Part shown: positions 41,080 through 52,210 of the stretch, piece by piece | Layout of the letters: the number at the start of each line of letters is the position of its first letter | Numbering within the stretch: the first letter of the stretch is position 1 | Source: Tolypocladium sp. Sup5 PDA-1 | Lineage: Eukaryota > Ascomycota > Sordariomycetes > Hypocreales > Ophiocordycipitaceae | DNA: 64,000 bases | Assembly (NCBI GenBank): GCA_000750105.3 | Contig: JPHH03000009.1 | Location: forward strand, 62,001-126,000 | Reading direction: 5' to 3' | Program-made: the position numbers and the translations under genes | Notes under the pieces: generated by a model | Seen by the model: the letters and a program-made list of their open reading frames with translations, nothing else | What the model was told of the DNA's origin: nothing | Database searches by the model: none

Positions 41080-41240
41080 AGAAATCGGGAGCCATCATCA
41101 TGCAGTGAATGTTGTATTTCGGCATGCCGACGTCGGCGATCTTTGCTCAGAAGCCTTCCATGTGTTAGTGTGCAAGAATGTTCCGGCTTCAAATCGCGAT
41201 ATGCGACGCCATTAGTATGCATGAACGGAATCCCGAACCG
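41080..41240 (-). pseudogene. Relic of a protein kinase catalytic domain
   Basis: Minus strand: FMHTNGVAYRDLKPEH, resembling the HRDLKPEN catalytic loop, followed after a frame change by KIADVGMPKY, resembling the KIADFGLxKY magnesium loop, at about the right distance. HRD has become YRD and DFG has become DVG, and both flanks are in broken frames. No complete kinase can be built, so this is a decayed fragment. Confidence 0.5.
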
Positions 41241-42259
41241 GCTTAGGATAGTAGGATGGGAACTCGTAATATTCGAGAGGCATTAAGCCGAGATCAAGTA
41301 GTATCACTCTATAATTGACACGGCGCCATGATCCCGTCTCTTCCCGTCACACTCTCAATAGCTTACACATAGAGGCCTAGGATATATCAATACTTAGCAC
41401 CAATATCGCAATAAACGAGACCACATACATACTTCAATTTGACGTGTTTTCTAGAATCCGTCGACAAATGACTCCCACCGCTTTCGGACTTTCCCATCGG
41501 GATCAGAAGGCGAAAGCATGAGCGCGGATTGACTGCCTAGCCGACCAACGAAAAAGCTCAAGGGCGAAACGACAGAGACCAAACGAAGGCAGTGGAGGAA
41601 GCACGGCGGCAAGGAGGACTTTTGAACAGGAGAATTTATAGAGAATGAACGACGGCAAGTTGTCGCGGCACCCCCCGACGACCATCTGGACTCCCTCGTC
41701 GGGGTAATCGCCAGATTGCGAGAGCTAACTGCATGAAGTTGTGAGTGAGTTCTGCCAATTGCGGCACACCTTGGATGACCCTTTGCTGGAATGCGGGACC
41801 GCGTGCCGCTATCAAAGTGCTCAGTGGCATGCTCGGTACAAGTAGTCCGTATTTGTCGTCATATCAAGAACTATATCGCCGCGCTGAAACGTTAGCCGGG
41901 ATTCGCTCCTTTTACTGTATGTATGCACGATCATTATATTGGAATTGATAATTCTATCTGCTTTTAGACCGAATCCTTTCATTCCAGTCATCACCCTCTG
42001 AGGATGTTTGGTCCCCGACCGTGCCTAAAATCCCAATGAAGCCACGATTTAACATTTCTAATCCTAGAGGAGGTGTAATCGTGACGTGACTCTGCACGAA
42101 TACTAGCTAGGTGGCAAATCAGCCATTGATTACACAATCTTAGTAACTTCGTGTCTCTCAGTATTAAGAACAGCCTTTCACCCCCAGGCGAGAGCTTCGA
42201 ATCCAATTTTACAGAATTTCAGTTATATACCTCTCCTACACTTATGTACTAGTTGCAAG
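41241..42259. other. AT-rich intergenic stretch
   Basis: About 1 kb with lower GC than most of the window. No gene or repeat recognised; it includes the upstream region of the membrane-anchored hypothetical gene. Confidence 0.45.
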
Positions 42260-44325
42260 ATGGCCTGGTCTGACATACTCGGCGTTGTAGCAAGCATTAT
42301 TGCCATCATAGGCGTTCCATGGGCTGTCTGGACGGCAGCATGGGAGTTGAACTACCGGAAATCGACCGGCCATCTGGGTCCTTTATGTACCGACGAGGCA
42401 AAGATGGGCTACTTCGTCGTCAAAGTCCCCCACAAGTGGTTCCACAGGCTACTCTGGCCTTTTTGGATCCGAAAGACAACGCCTCCCCGACTATTAACGA
42501 TAGCGGCCCTCATTGAGGCTGCAGACGATGGCTGGTTTACTTCCTCCATCTTTAACAACATTCTGCCAAATCACGAAGAGGTGTCTTGGAAGCCCCTTTA
42601 TGAAGCATTCTTTCGCGAGTACATATGGTCATCTCACTTATTGGATCCTGCGAAACCTCCGTGCGAGGTAACCGGCAGCCTTCGTAATTACAGGTTCAAG
42701 GCTGAAGAGGCAGTACGGAAAATCAACTCCGATCCGGAGACGGCGTATCACATAGTCTCAGTAAGCCGGCCCAACTCTTACGACCAATTCAGATTTGTGG
42801 ATACTAAAACAACGTAGGAAGCTAACCAGAAGAGCCGAAAGGGCTCGGGACAATGGTGGCTGGGGATCAGTCAAATTAGGGGATACCTGTGGCCCAGCTG
42901 CACTCATCCCTCCGAGCCGCGTGAAGTGAACAATACAGATCCTCATCTCCTCATTGAAACAGAACCCTCCTCTCGGGGCCTGGCAACTGGTCAACAGAAT
43001 AAAGATAAAGAGAAAGTCGGATCTGATGCCGAAGCAAATGAAACTCGTCGTCCCATTCTCGTCCGAAGTCATCGTTCACTTGCGCAAGAGGACGCGTCCT
43101 TTGGGCCTCAGTCTGGTGGAACCACACCAAAGACATTTGGATCCATGCCGGATATCCGTCGATCGAGGTATCCCAGGAGGAACTGGGGGCTCTGTCTTTC
43201 ATTATGGGCATCCCGCTGCGCATAGACAAGCCCCAGTTCCTGCCGAACGGCTTTGGAGCATACGGAATGACCCTTACGTCAGAAAAGATTGATAGAATCA
43301 CCACGTTTAGCATTGTCTACGGGCCGAGGATCCGGAAACCTGCCCTGGGAAGCGGCTATTCGACATTGTTCGCGAAGCACATGGCGTGTGGTTGCTTGCC
43401 TTTTGCCCCTGCGAAGGGAAGAACAACCTCGACGGTTCCCATTACCGATGCAATCAAGCGTCACCTTGAGGATGGCGGTAACATTGATGATAGCAATCCT
43501 TATGAGACACCCACAGCTTCTTCCTTATTTCTCTCCCGCTTGCCCAGCTCAACAGACACCAATTTCTTCCGAAGACGCCTCAATTCTAAGAATGGAAAGG
43601 ATCTGAAAGTCGTTGCATATTGGTGGCAAGCCGTGGCAGGCATTGCTTTCGGTGGTTTGGTTCCAATGGCGACAAAGAACCTCAAGGAGATTGTTCGCTT
43701 CACGCTGGAGGGGAACCTCGTTTGTCCCGAGTTTCCGGGCGGGTTCGAGGACCTTGAGAAGCTGGTTACGACGATGGACTCCAGGCTTTCGAAGGCGACG
43801 GGTCTGAGCGCGTTTGGCTCTCAAGTCGGGCTACGGGGTCCAAACATCGTTTATGTCAACGATCCCGAGGACGAAGGTCCTCGAATTGTCGTCGAAACTC
43901 TTAACCGCTACACCACACTCCTCGAGCGGCTCATGGCTATCGCAACAGATATGCCGGAAAAGTCTGCGGAAAAGGTTGAGGAGGTTTACAAAGTGCTTTG
44001 TACCAACCTTGAAGCATCATACGACATGGCCGTTGCAAAGAAAGAAGGCCGAAAGCTCTGTGTTGAGAACTTGTTAAAAGGCATCGCGGACAAGGTTGAT
44101 AAAGGAGGGATCAAAGCTGAAGATTGTGCAAAGGCTGCGCTGTGTGTCATTGCAGCGTGGACTCGTCTGGCAAAAACGGTGGAGTGGAGAAGCCATGAAG
44201 CCCGTGGAAAAGGGGATGGGTATGAGGCGGAGGAAGTCGAAGCAACTACGTGTTCTGCTATGACCGAATGGGAGTGTAACCCACCTCTGTGGCGAAATCT
44301 CCCAGATATATCAGCTTGGAGGTAA
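42260..44325 (+). pseudogene. Membrane-anchored fungal hypothetical gene with apparent lesions
   Basis: Starts MAWSDILGVVASIIAIIGVP, one N-terminal membrane helix, and ends ...LWRNLPDISAWR* at 44325. It seems to be a lineage-specific fungal family with a W-rich motif (VWWNHTKDIWIHAGYPSIEV) and a SGYSTLFAKHMACGCLPFA motif; function unknown. Three interruptions: a TAG at 42815-42817 inside VDTKTT*EANQKSRKGSGQW, where the frame simply continues (possibly CAG to TAG); a frame change between about 43035 and 43060; and one extra base near 43080 (VIVH then CARGRVLWASVWWN). From 43081 the frame is open to the stop. A GT donor at 42762 could splice out the stop, but the two frame changes have no good intron. 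Small sequencing errors are the main alternative. Confidence 0.5.
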
Positions 44326-44904
44326 GGGAAGATTTGGGGTTTGTTACAGACGTAGTTGCGAGGAGAAGATCGCAGAACAGGGGGGCGGAGATCGGCGCCA
44401 AGAAAAGGCGATTGTGGACATGAAGAACGAGGAGGCATATTTAGGCTACCGTGTGTATCGAGCCCTCGTCTTTCGCCGAAAGCAGTAACTCTCGCCCTAG
44501 TGTTGCGGGCTTTGCCCGATTATGAGGGTCCTGGACTCCTGGCACAGCCAGGACAGGTAAGACCAACGGGAGGCACACCTGGCCGGCCGTGCCAGCGGCC
44601 CGCGCCCGTGTAAGTGGCCCGTGTAAGTAACTGAGACTTCCAGTGGCCGCCCTGGTAATGGCGTTTGGGGTATTGTAACAAGAGGCCGAGGCGAAGCTGC
44701 CTCTCCCTCTTCCTCTTCTCTTTCTCTTTAGCTTTAAATATTACTGCGAAGGTGTCTACCTGCGTTGCGGCTTTTTAGACTGAGTACTCTGTGTAGGATC
44801 CAATTCCGTAACTCGTTCTCTCTGACCTCACCGGAACACATCGGTGATCCCAAAAAGGCCCTGGATCTGTCAACTGCAGTGAGCAAAGCGTACACAATAG
44901 AAAA
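44326..44904. other. Convergent intergenic region
   Basis: Between the hypothetical gene (+) and the beta-lactamase-fold gene (-). Contains a C/T-rich run at about 44698-44735. No gene seen. Confidence 0.5.
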
Positions 44905-46655
44905 CTACGCAGTCTTGTCATAAACAATCGTTCCCTCATAGACCATCTCCGACCGATCAAACAGCGTAATCGCCAACCCCGCCGCCTTGCCATCGACGCC
45001 CAAGGTAAACTGCCCATCGTAAAAAGCCTGCGGATCGGGAGGGCCATCGGCATCGACGACATACACGGTCCAGAAGTCGCCCGAGACGTGGTGAAGCTCT
45101 AGCTGGCCCGTCCATTCCATCTTGTTGCGGTCCGCGACCAGAATCGTCTCCCCGGGGCTCGATGGATGCGGCCGTTGCCGGATCTCCAACGATCCGTAGC
45201 CCTGGTTGTGGTATGTGCCCACAAAGTCGGACGGCTTCAGCGACGGCGGCAGCGGTGTCTTGGGTCTGTCCGGGAAGAGAATGTTGGTCGCGTTCGAAAT
45301 GTCGCGTTCCGCCGCGTCTTCTGCTTCTTTCATCCTAGGTTTCCGTTAACATGCCGTCACGTTTCCTGGGGAATGAGGTACACGAACTTGTCGCCGACGT
45401 TGAAACGCCTGTCCTTGGGAATCTGTAGCTTGTCTTCGATTAACCTCCACATGAGGACCTGCCTCACCGGACTGGGGTAATTCGCAAATATCACTGCGCC
45501 ATAGTTGAGGTCCGGGAACCAATACACCAGGGCTCCATGCGTCCCCACGGAGCCTGAATGCCAATATGCCACCTGGCCGTGGATCGTGGTCCTGAACCAG
45601 GCTAGCGAGTACAAAGTGACGTCGGCCCCCATCGCCGGCTCCGGGCTTTGGACCATCCGGGGCGTTCTGATTTCCCTGTGCACGGCCTCGGAAAGCGGCC
45701 CGCTCTCGCGCAGCAGGGACTTCACCCACTTCGTATAGTCGAGAACATTCGAGATCATGGCGCCTGCACCGTTGAGGGGCTCTGTTGGCACAAACGGCAA
45801 GGCCTTCAGCTTCTTTTCTTCCTTGTGCCAGTAGTACCCCGTTGAGAGGTGCTCCGGAGCGTCTTTCGCCTCCTGGAGGTCGATGTACGTAGAGTTCATG
45901 CCCAGTGGGCTCCAAATCAAGTCTTTAAGAACATCGCCGAGCCATTTTCCCGTGGTATGTTCAATGACGTGGGTAAGGACAGTGAACATCAGATTGCAGT
46001 AGTGAAACTCAACGCGCGGCTCGAGGTGCAACGGCAAGTTTCGCATGTTTCTGACGGTGTCTCTGACAACCTGCTGTGTATTGTTTGCGTCGAAGGACAC
46101 GCTTCCATCATGACGCGTAAATCCCGTTCGGTGACTTGCAGCATCTTCAAGGGTAATGTGGTCCGTCGACCAAGCGTCTTGCAAGACAAAGTCGTCCCGG
46201 ATGATGCTGGAGATGGGTGTCCTCCACCCACGGGACAAGGCAGGATAGTCCTTCGAGTCAATGAGCTGCGCAAGCGCAGCAGCTGTATGGGCCTTGGTCG
46301 TGGACCCGACATACCAGAGCGTCTCCGGCGTGGCCGGCACATCAGGCAATGTCGCGAAGCCATATCCCTGAAACCCAGTTAGCTTGTGTATATGTGTATT
46401 GCGTAACAGTGGCCCAGCGCCTACCTCGGCAAACACATCATCGCCATCAATAACGGAGATGGCAATCCCAGCGCAATGCCATTCATCCAGGGTATCCTTT
46501 GCTAACTTGGCAAACTCGTCCGTGAAGGGATTCTTGGACGTGGAATCCCCGTGCCCGCTCGCACTAATCGGTTTCTGCTTGGTTGCGTGAACGCCAATGC
46601 TCTGCAGACCGAGCACGACGCAGGCCGCCGAAGAGATGGAAGTCTTCCACCACAT
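44905..46655 (-). CDS. Secreted beta-lactamase-fold serine hydrolase
   Basis: Exons 46655-46425, 46367-45388, 45334-44905; 546 residues. N-terminal signal peptide (MWWKTSISSAACVVLGLQSIGVHA). Class C beta-lactamase/penicillin-binding fold (PF00144-type): nucleophile motif S99-T-T-K102 in LWYVGSTTKAHTAA, the YxN motif in EFHYCNLMF, and HSGSVG in AYWHSGSVGTHGALVYW as the third (KTG-like) element. The last exon adds a DUF3471-like beta domain (PSDFVGTYHNQGYGSLEI). Such fungal proteins are esterases or peptidases, and some act in secondary metabolism; substrate unknown. Intron 46368-46424 is in-frame and stop-free, so retention would insert 19 residues. Confidence 0.85.
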
Positions 46656-47351
46656 TGCGTTGCCCTTCGAGTCGCTAATCGAGAATTGATAGTACGAAAA
46701 CTTTCAAGATGCTGGATACCAATGGATGATTGACGAGCGAAGGATGGTTGGCTCAAGGTTGAGTATGCTTGTAAGCTGTAACCCCTCATCTTCCGTTCCT
46801 TGACTCCTGCGGGTACGACGTCCTTCGGGTACAGCCCCCGGGCGGGACACATTCCTGCATAACCATTGCACCAACTCCGATGCATAACAAGATACTAAAA
46901 CGCGAACCCTTTCAACTGCAGGGAGTCCGTTGCTTGCAACTCTCGATGGGATTCATCAGCTCTGAGCGACATCGGTTGCACAGCCTCTGCGTGAGACTCA
47001 GCTGGCCAAATGGCAAGTCGCGTGTAGTTGGGCAGATGCACCGTGCAACTAGCTGCCGTGAGGCCGTCCCGTTCAAGGAGCACTAATACTTCGATTCAGG
47101 CAAGCCGTGCATGCAAGGACAATTGCTCAACTCGATTCCGCCTCGACCAAGTGCGGAATTCCGTGCACTAGTGAGGTGCGGTGACGGTTTTCAGCTGCGA
47201 GTCTGCGAGTCTGTACTCCGTATTGTGTAAGACTTTGGGAACGATTGACGGGCCGGCTGCCTCCCATCGAGGTAGTTGATCGTGTTGTCAATTCATCCGT
47301 CCACCATTGCCTCATCAAGGCTGCTTCCGAAATCATCTGCATTTCTGCACC
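46656..47351. other. Divergent intergenic region
   Basis: Promoters of the beta-lactamase-fold gene (-) and the coiled-coil gene (+). No recognised element. Confidence 0.5.
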
Positions 47352-48511
47352 ATGGCAAGTCCCAACTCAAACCCCCAAGAGCGCATCCACGCCGCTGCGG
47401 CTCAAAGGAAAGCCCTCTTGCAGACCATCCTCTCCACAGAGCACGCAGCTCCCGCCCTCTCCCAGACCAAGATTGATCTCCAAGCCATCAACAGGAGACT
47501 ATATCTCGCCAATGAGACATATGGCACTATGACCGCTCGCGTCGAGCGGGAAAAGGCCGAATGGGAGAAGCTCAAGGGCAGCCGCATAAAGAAGCTGTTC
47601 AAGCGAGACTTTGATGACCAGGTCGTCAAGGAGGAGGATGAGTACATTCCTTTGCGTTGGCAGCGACAGGCGCGCATTGCGAAGGAGTTGATAGAGGCTG
47701 AGATCGAGGAGATGAAGAAGAAGAGGGATGCGTTGCAAAGGATGGCTACTGAGCATCTGGACGCCGAGATTGCTCTGGACGGCATGTATAGCTCCTTCTT
47801 TGATGGCCTGACTCCGGATTACCCCGAGGAAGATAGACTCGAGGGCATCATGCGCGAGGCTCAAGAGGTATCTCATCCCGATGCCTCAACGCATATTGGA
47901 AATTTCGTACTGAGGTGATGCTAGGTGTATAACGCAATCCAGACTCGCCTCACCCACGCCGCCGGCGTCGTCAACAACATCGCCCTCGCCCAGATGCGCA
48001 CCACCGCCGCCCTCGCCAACATCGGCATCGCCCTCACCACCTCCCACCACGACACCGCCAACCACGCCCCCAGAATCACCACATTTAGCTCCTCACACGC
48101 CGACTTCGCCGAGCGCAATCAACTGAGGTGGGCGCGGCGCAACGTAGCCGAAGCAGAGCACTTTTGGCCATGGCGCGGCAGATGGACCGCGCGGTCCGGG
48201 CCTTTGCGCGGCCAGACGTCGCGACAGGAGACGACAGCGTGGCGGGCGTGCTGGACCAGGTAGTCGACACGCCTTTTACGGATTTCCTGTTCGAGTGCGA
48301 GATGGAGGCGACGAGGAGGGGGGTTGCGGAGTCGGCGGCGCTGGTGGAGGGGGAGCTGAGGGCGGCGGATGGAAGGGTGGCGGCGGTGGAGGGAGAGAAG
48401 AGGCCTGCTGCGGCGGCGCTGAAGGAGGCGAGGGAGAGGTTGTTGAAGTTTCGAGTTAGTATTTTTCAAGGCATTGTTGGGGGCGGAGGAGATGTTGCGC
48501 CGTTCGTATGA
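47352..48511 (+). pseudogene. Coiled-coil hypothetical gene, probably frameshifted
   Basis: Exon 47352-47867 and, after a GT-AG intron (47868-47924), a second exon from 47925 (EV-YNAIQTRLTHAAGVVNNI). Residues about 20-165 are strongly heptad-like and charged (EKAEWEKLKGSRIKKLFKRD, AEIEEMKKKRDALQRMATEH). At about 48150-48165 the frame must change: RRNVAEAE in the first frame continues as ALLAMARQMDRAVRAFARPD in another, running to the stop at 48511. Introns that would repair this are 20-29 bp, too short to splice. Read either as a one-base deletion in a real gene or as an assembly error. Function unknown. Confidence 0.5.
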
Positions 48512-48844
48512 AGCGACTGCATCTGGCGGTGCGATGCCGTCGTATCAGGAGGCGACATCTACGGCAGCAAGCTCGTAGCCTCTCTAGGATTTCTAACCAC
48601 TTCTTTGACAATCTAGAGAGATTTCCCCGTAATTTCGCAGCTTTTTCAGCTGAAAACGACCGACCGTGAAGGACCCGGCAGGCGCCCGGGGCTCGTCCGA
48701 GTTGCCCCACCTAGAACTCCGGAGGTTAGCGAAGGCTCCCCCGACTCCGCCCCGTCCGAGGCCCCACATCGCCGGCCGTACTTCGTACCATGGTTTTAAG
48801 GGCATCGGCAAGAGAGATCAAACCGTACGCATAGGTCAACGTGG
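48512..48844. other. Intergenic region
   Basis: 333 bp between the coiled-coil gene (+) and the APH-like gene (-). No tRNA fold or gene could be drawn. Confidence 0.45.
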
Positions 48845-49720
48845 CTAAGGATACCGCCACTTGGACAGAGCATACAAGTCCACCAATTCGCCGTGGTAGG
48901 CCTGCGGAAAGATCTCATCCGCGTAGTACCGCCAGGCTCCATCATAAGAACCAGACCGCTGGAAGAACTTGGCATACTCCCAGTCTATCAGGCCCTTGAT
49001 CTTGCCGTCCTGGACGATGATTTCCCCCGCCGAGAGGCCACAATGCGAAAAGACGATGCGACGGTTGGTGCGCAGTCGCTCTGCAAAGGCTGGGCGTACG
49101 GCAGGCGGGGCGGCGCTGGAGAGGGATGAGAGGAGGCAGGTGTTGAAGCCATGCTCGGCACGGGCCGCGGGGGACAAGTAGGCGGAGTAGGATCGGATGT
49201 CTCGAGGCTCTCCGCCATCGCATGCGCCGATCAGATCGGGCCGTGGTGGTACAGATCTCATAGTCTCGAGGATGTCCCGTAGCTGCTGAGCAATGTCTTC
49301 CTTCTGAGGGGCAGACATGTCTGGCCATACTTCTGTGAGCGTTTGGCCTTCGACGTAGTCCATGCGGATGTGGTTTTTTCTATCTGGTGTGGTCTCAACG
49401 CCGTACACATGCGGCACTGGTAGTCCAGCTCGCTCAGCTATTCGAAGTGCTTCGGCTTCCTCGAGTCGGATGCGTTTGCCGGGCTTGATGATGATGTTGC
49501 CTGGATGTAGTGTGACTCGTCGGGCAAACATTCTATGCAGGACAATGACACCTAATGTACCAGTTAATCGAGTCCACCGTTTGTCAGGGACCCTACCGTT
49601 TCCGACCTACTTCGAGCTCTTCCTCCGACTCGTCCTCGTCTGTATCGCTTTCTAGGCAGGACAGTAACGCCTTGCTTAGAATAGCTTGATAGTTTAGATA
49701 AGACGACCCCTCCAACCATG
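48845..49720 (-). CDS. APH-fold (phosphotransferase family) protein lacking the catalytic Asp
   Basis: Main exon 49551-48845, preceded by an intron 49552-49606 and an upstream exon from 49607 to about 49720 (LNYQAILSKALLSCLESDTD, acidic tail). The true first exon was not found, so the 5' end is approximate. Conserved APH/choline-kinase-like blocks: NIIIKPGKRIRLEEAEALRI, VPHVYGVETT, RMDYVEGQTLTEVWPDMS, then FSHCGLSAGEIIVQDGKIKG and LIDWEYAKFF. The catalytic-loop consensus is HGDLxxxN; here the Asp is Gly and the Asn is Glu, so phosphotransfer is unlikely while the metal Asp in IDWE remains. Probably a pseudoenzyme or a decaying copy. The second APH-type gene at 57756 has the same Asp-to-Gly change. 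Confidence 0.65.
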
Positions 49721-50001
49721 ACTACTCGCCTGGCGACAGGGCGAGGTAGCAGCCCGATTGAAACACAGATTCGATTCAAGTTGATGGTGTATCTCCATTG
49801 ATGACGAGAGGGCGAGTTGTGCTGCCATGGGCATTTATTAGTTCTAACTTGTGCTTACCGACTAATAATATAAGGGTGGATTGATAGAACTCTTTTACAA
49901 GACTGAAGGGATAGTATAGAAATGTTACGAAGGTGTGCGATCGGCTCGCCTGGGTATAATCTGTCCAAGCAATCGCTACGAACCACAGCTTTTGAGAGGG
50001 A
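49721..50001. other. Divergent intergenic region
   Basis: Between the APH-like gene (-) and the orphan broken ORF (+). The missing 5' exon of the APH-like gene may lie here. Confidence 0.35.
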
Positions 50002-50527
50002 GATGGCACAAATTGTAAGCCTAGCGTGGTCGTTCATTCGTAGATGCCCTTGCCGGTGCTGACAGATGAATGATGATACAAAGGTAGAGGCAACCCTCGA
50101 TTTGGAGGTTTCCAAGGACCCCAAGTTCGACAATCCCGTCTGGCAGGCCAACTCCAAGCAGGCCCTTCCCAATATTTTGAAGATCATCCACCAGGAGAAC
50201 CCCAACCTTGGGCCCAAGTACATCACGGCCATGACAGAGGTTGCGGAGGTTCTGAATCTGTCGCCGCGAATGCCCACTTACCAGACCGTGGATGGGTACC
50301 TGGCCGAACCTATCGACGACACCTCCTGTGCCGAGTTCGGCACGAACCTGAACCTGGCAAAGGAACAGATGGCATCAGTCGATGAAGTCTTCCGCCCTCT
50401 GTTGAATCACTCCTGCCGACTACTACACGTGGGGGAAGGAGTTTAAGATGGCCGTCAGCCACGGCAAGGGCGGCAACATCGGCAACATCGGCAACGGCGT
50501 TGTCATCTTGCTCTGTCTTCCGCTATA
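50002..50527 (+). pseudogene. Unrecognised ORF, apparently frameshifted
   Basis: A four-codon first exon (MAQI, 50002-50013), intron 50014-50065, then MNDDTKVEATLDLEVSKDPK. The frame reads YITAMTEVAEVLNLSPRMPT and ends at 50446. At about 50405-50415 a neighbouring frame takes over with DYYTWGKEFKMAVSHGKGGN and a repeated NIG motif, running to a stop at 50525-50527. Both parts look like ordinary protein, so a one-base shift in a real gene is plausible. I do not recognise the family. Confidence 0.4.
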
Positions 50528-50758
50528 GGGACGGCATCGGCAGAGGTGCCAGTATTACACCAAAGTAGTGAGTTCTCTGTATAACGTGTGGTATAGTCAG
50601 ATCCGGCCTCTCGATATTCTTACATACAAGCCCCCCGTGTATATCTGTACATGTGTCACTCGTCCAGGGGCCAGGCCCGTTCCAAAGCTCAGCCCCATCC
50701 GCAAACGCCGCAAACAATGCAATGAGACGCTTCATCGTCATCCCTCCGTCTGTAAATG

Positions 50759-51361
50759 CTACCTCGCGGCGGCGCCGGCGTCGCCGTGCCGCGGCCGGTC
50801 CTTGGCCGGCATGCCGCCCACGCGCTCCTCGCCGTACCGCCGCTCCATCTCCCGCTGGCGCTCGAGGCGCTCGCCCTCGGGCAGCCCCCACCACTCGCGC
50901 ATAAACTCCTTCTGGGCGGCGGCGACGTTGGCCTTGTGCTCGCGCTGGCGCTGGCGCTCGAGACGCAGGGCGAACCACTCCTCGCGCGCGGCGTCGTGCT
51001 CCTCGGGCGTGGCCTTGAGCTTCATGCAGCCGTTCATGGCGCGGTGTTCGGGGCGGCAGGCGAAGGAGACGGTGAATGTGCGGCCGAGGGCGCAGGCGGC
51101 GAAGGCTGCGTGGTCAGGCGGGTTAGCATGGGCTTTCGCTTTGGCTTGGGGGTGGGTGTTGAGAGCTCGCCCTCTCGCCCATGTCATCGCGGGAGCCGGA
51201 GCCTCACCTTTAATCTCCTCGGCGCACTGCTTCCGCACGCGGGCGTAGTAGATGTCGCGCACCTGCGACTCCTGCGAGGCCGACAGCGGTAACGGGTTCC
51301 GCGACGGCACTCCGAGGCGCTCCTCCGGGACGGGAGGCTTTTCGGCGACCATGGCGGCCAT
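50759..51361 (-). CDS. Cmc1-type CHCH mitochondrial protein (COX assembly)
   Basis: Exons 51361-51208 and 51105-50759; 166 residues. After the join: YYARVRKQCAEEIK-AFAACALGRTFTVSFACRPE then MNGCMKL, giving the paired CX9C-type cysteines of the Cmc1 family (PF08583-like). The basic coiled C-terminal half (EEWFALRLERQRQREHKANV) is also usual. Cmc1/Cmc2-like proteins sit in the intermembrane space and assist copper handling and cytochrome oxidase assembly. The intron (51106-51207) is 102 bp, in frame and stop-free. ATG 51352 is an alternative start three codons in. Confidence 0.8.
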   Translation of the reverse strand: MAAMVAEKPPVPEERLGVPSRNPLPLSASQESQVRDIYYARVRKQCAEEIKGEAPAPAMTWARGRALNTHPQAKAKAHANPPDHAAFAACALGRTFTVSFACRPEHRAMNGCMKLKATPEEHDAAREEWFALRLERQRQREHKANVAAAQKEFMREWWGLPEGERLERQREMERRYGEERVGGMPAKDRPRHGDAGAAAR

Positions 51362-51728
51362 GGGCGACGGGCGAGACGATGGGCCGCTGCCGGGACCGTC
51401 TTTCAGCACTGCTGCCGCGATGTTCCACGCGCGTGGGGAGGAACTGCGAACCGCTGGAGGCGTTGAAGACGGCTGTGGAGGATGCCATGGAATATCGGAC
51501 GAGCTTCAATTGGAAGTGGTTCCTGAACGGCAGAATCCCGACCGCCTGCCGCATTGGTCACCTCCACGCCACGGCGCACTAAGAGCGGCCGATCCCACGC
51601 TGGAGCTCATCCAAACCACCAAGTCTCACCCCACATGAACCGACTTTCACGAGCCTCGGCAGCTGGCAACGGGTTGTTCTAGATTCTTAGATTTACGGAC
51701 TACGAGATCCAAGGTCCTGCTAGATCAA
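51362..51728. other. Intergenic region
   Basis: Upstream of the Cmc1-type gene and left of the tandem array. No gene supported. Confidence 0.45.
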
Positions 51729-52108
51729 CGCACGGATGCGGCTACGGATGGGAAAAACTGGAGAGGAGGCGGAGGACCGGACAATGAGATCAGGTGAGCC
51801 AAGTATAAGAGAGAGACGGTGTCCCGCACGGATGCGGCTAGATGAGAAAACTGGAGAGAAGGCGGAGAACCGGGACAATGAGATGAGGTGGGCCAAGTAT
51901 AAGAAGGAGACGGTGTCACGCACGGATAGGGCTAGATGATAAAACTGGAGAGAACGCGGAGGACCGGGGAAACGGGATGTGGTGAAGGGCGTATAAGAGG
52001 GAGACGATGCCAACGCACGGATGGGGCTACTGATGAGAAAACTGGAGAGAAGGCGGAGGGCCGGGGGAATGGGATGAGGTAAAGCGCGTATAAGAGGGAG
52101 ACGCTCCC
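51729..52108 (+). repeat. Four tandem ~95-bp repeats, each with a TATA-like box
   Basis: Units start at 51729, 51825, 51919 and 52014 (96, 94, 95 and about 95 bp). Each opens CGCACGGAT, has AAAACTGGAGAG and GCGGAGRRCCGGG in the middle, and ends GTATAAGAGGGAGAC (minor variants). The copies differ by roughly 10-20% by eye. The last TATAAG lies at about 52089, ~120 bp before the HsbA ATG, at a position suitable for a core promoter, so the array looks like a repeated promoter. Confidence 0.9.
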
Positions 52109-52210
52109 CAGCATTGGTCCGGTGTCCAGGTCCAGAGACTCCAAACCAGACTCCAGACTCGGCAAACAACCACCAGTCTCTACACAACTCCTCTCACTCT
52201 ATCCGCAACC

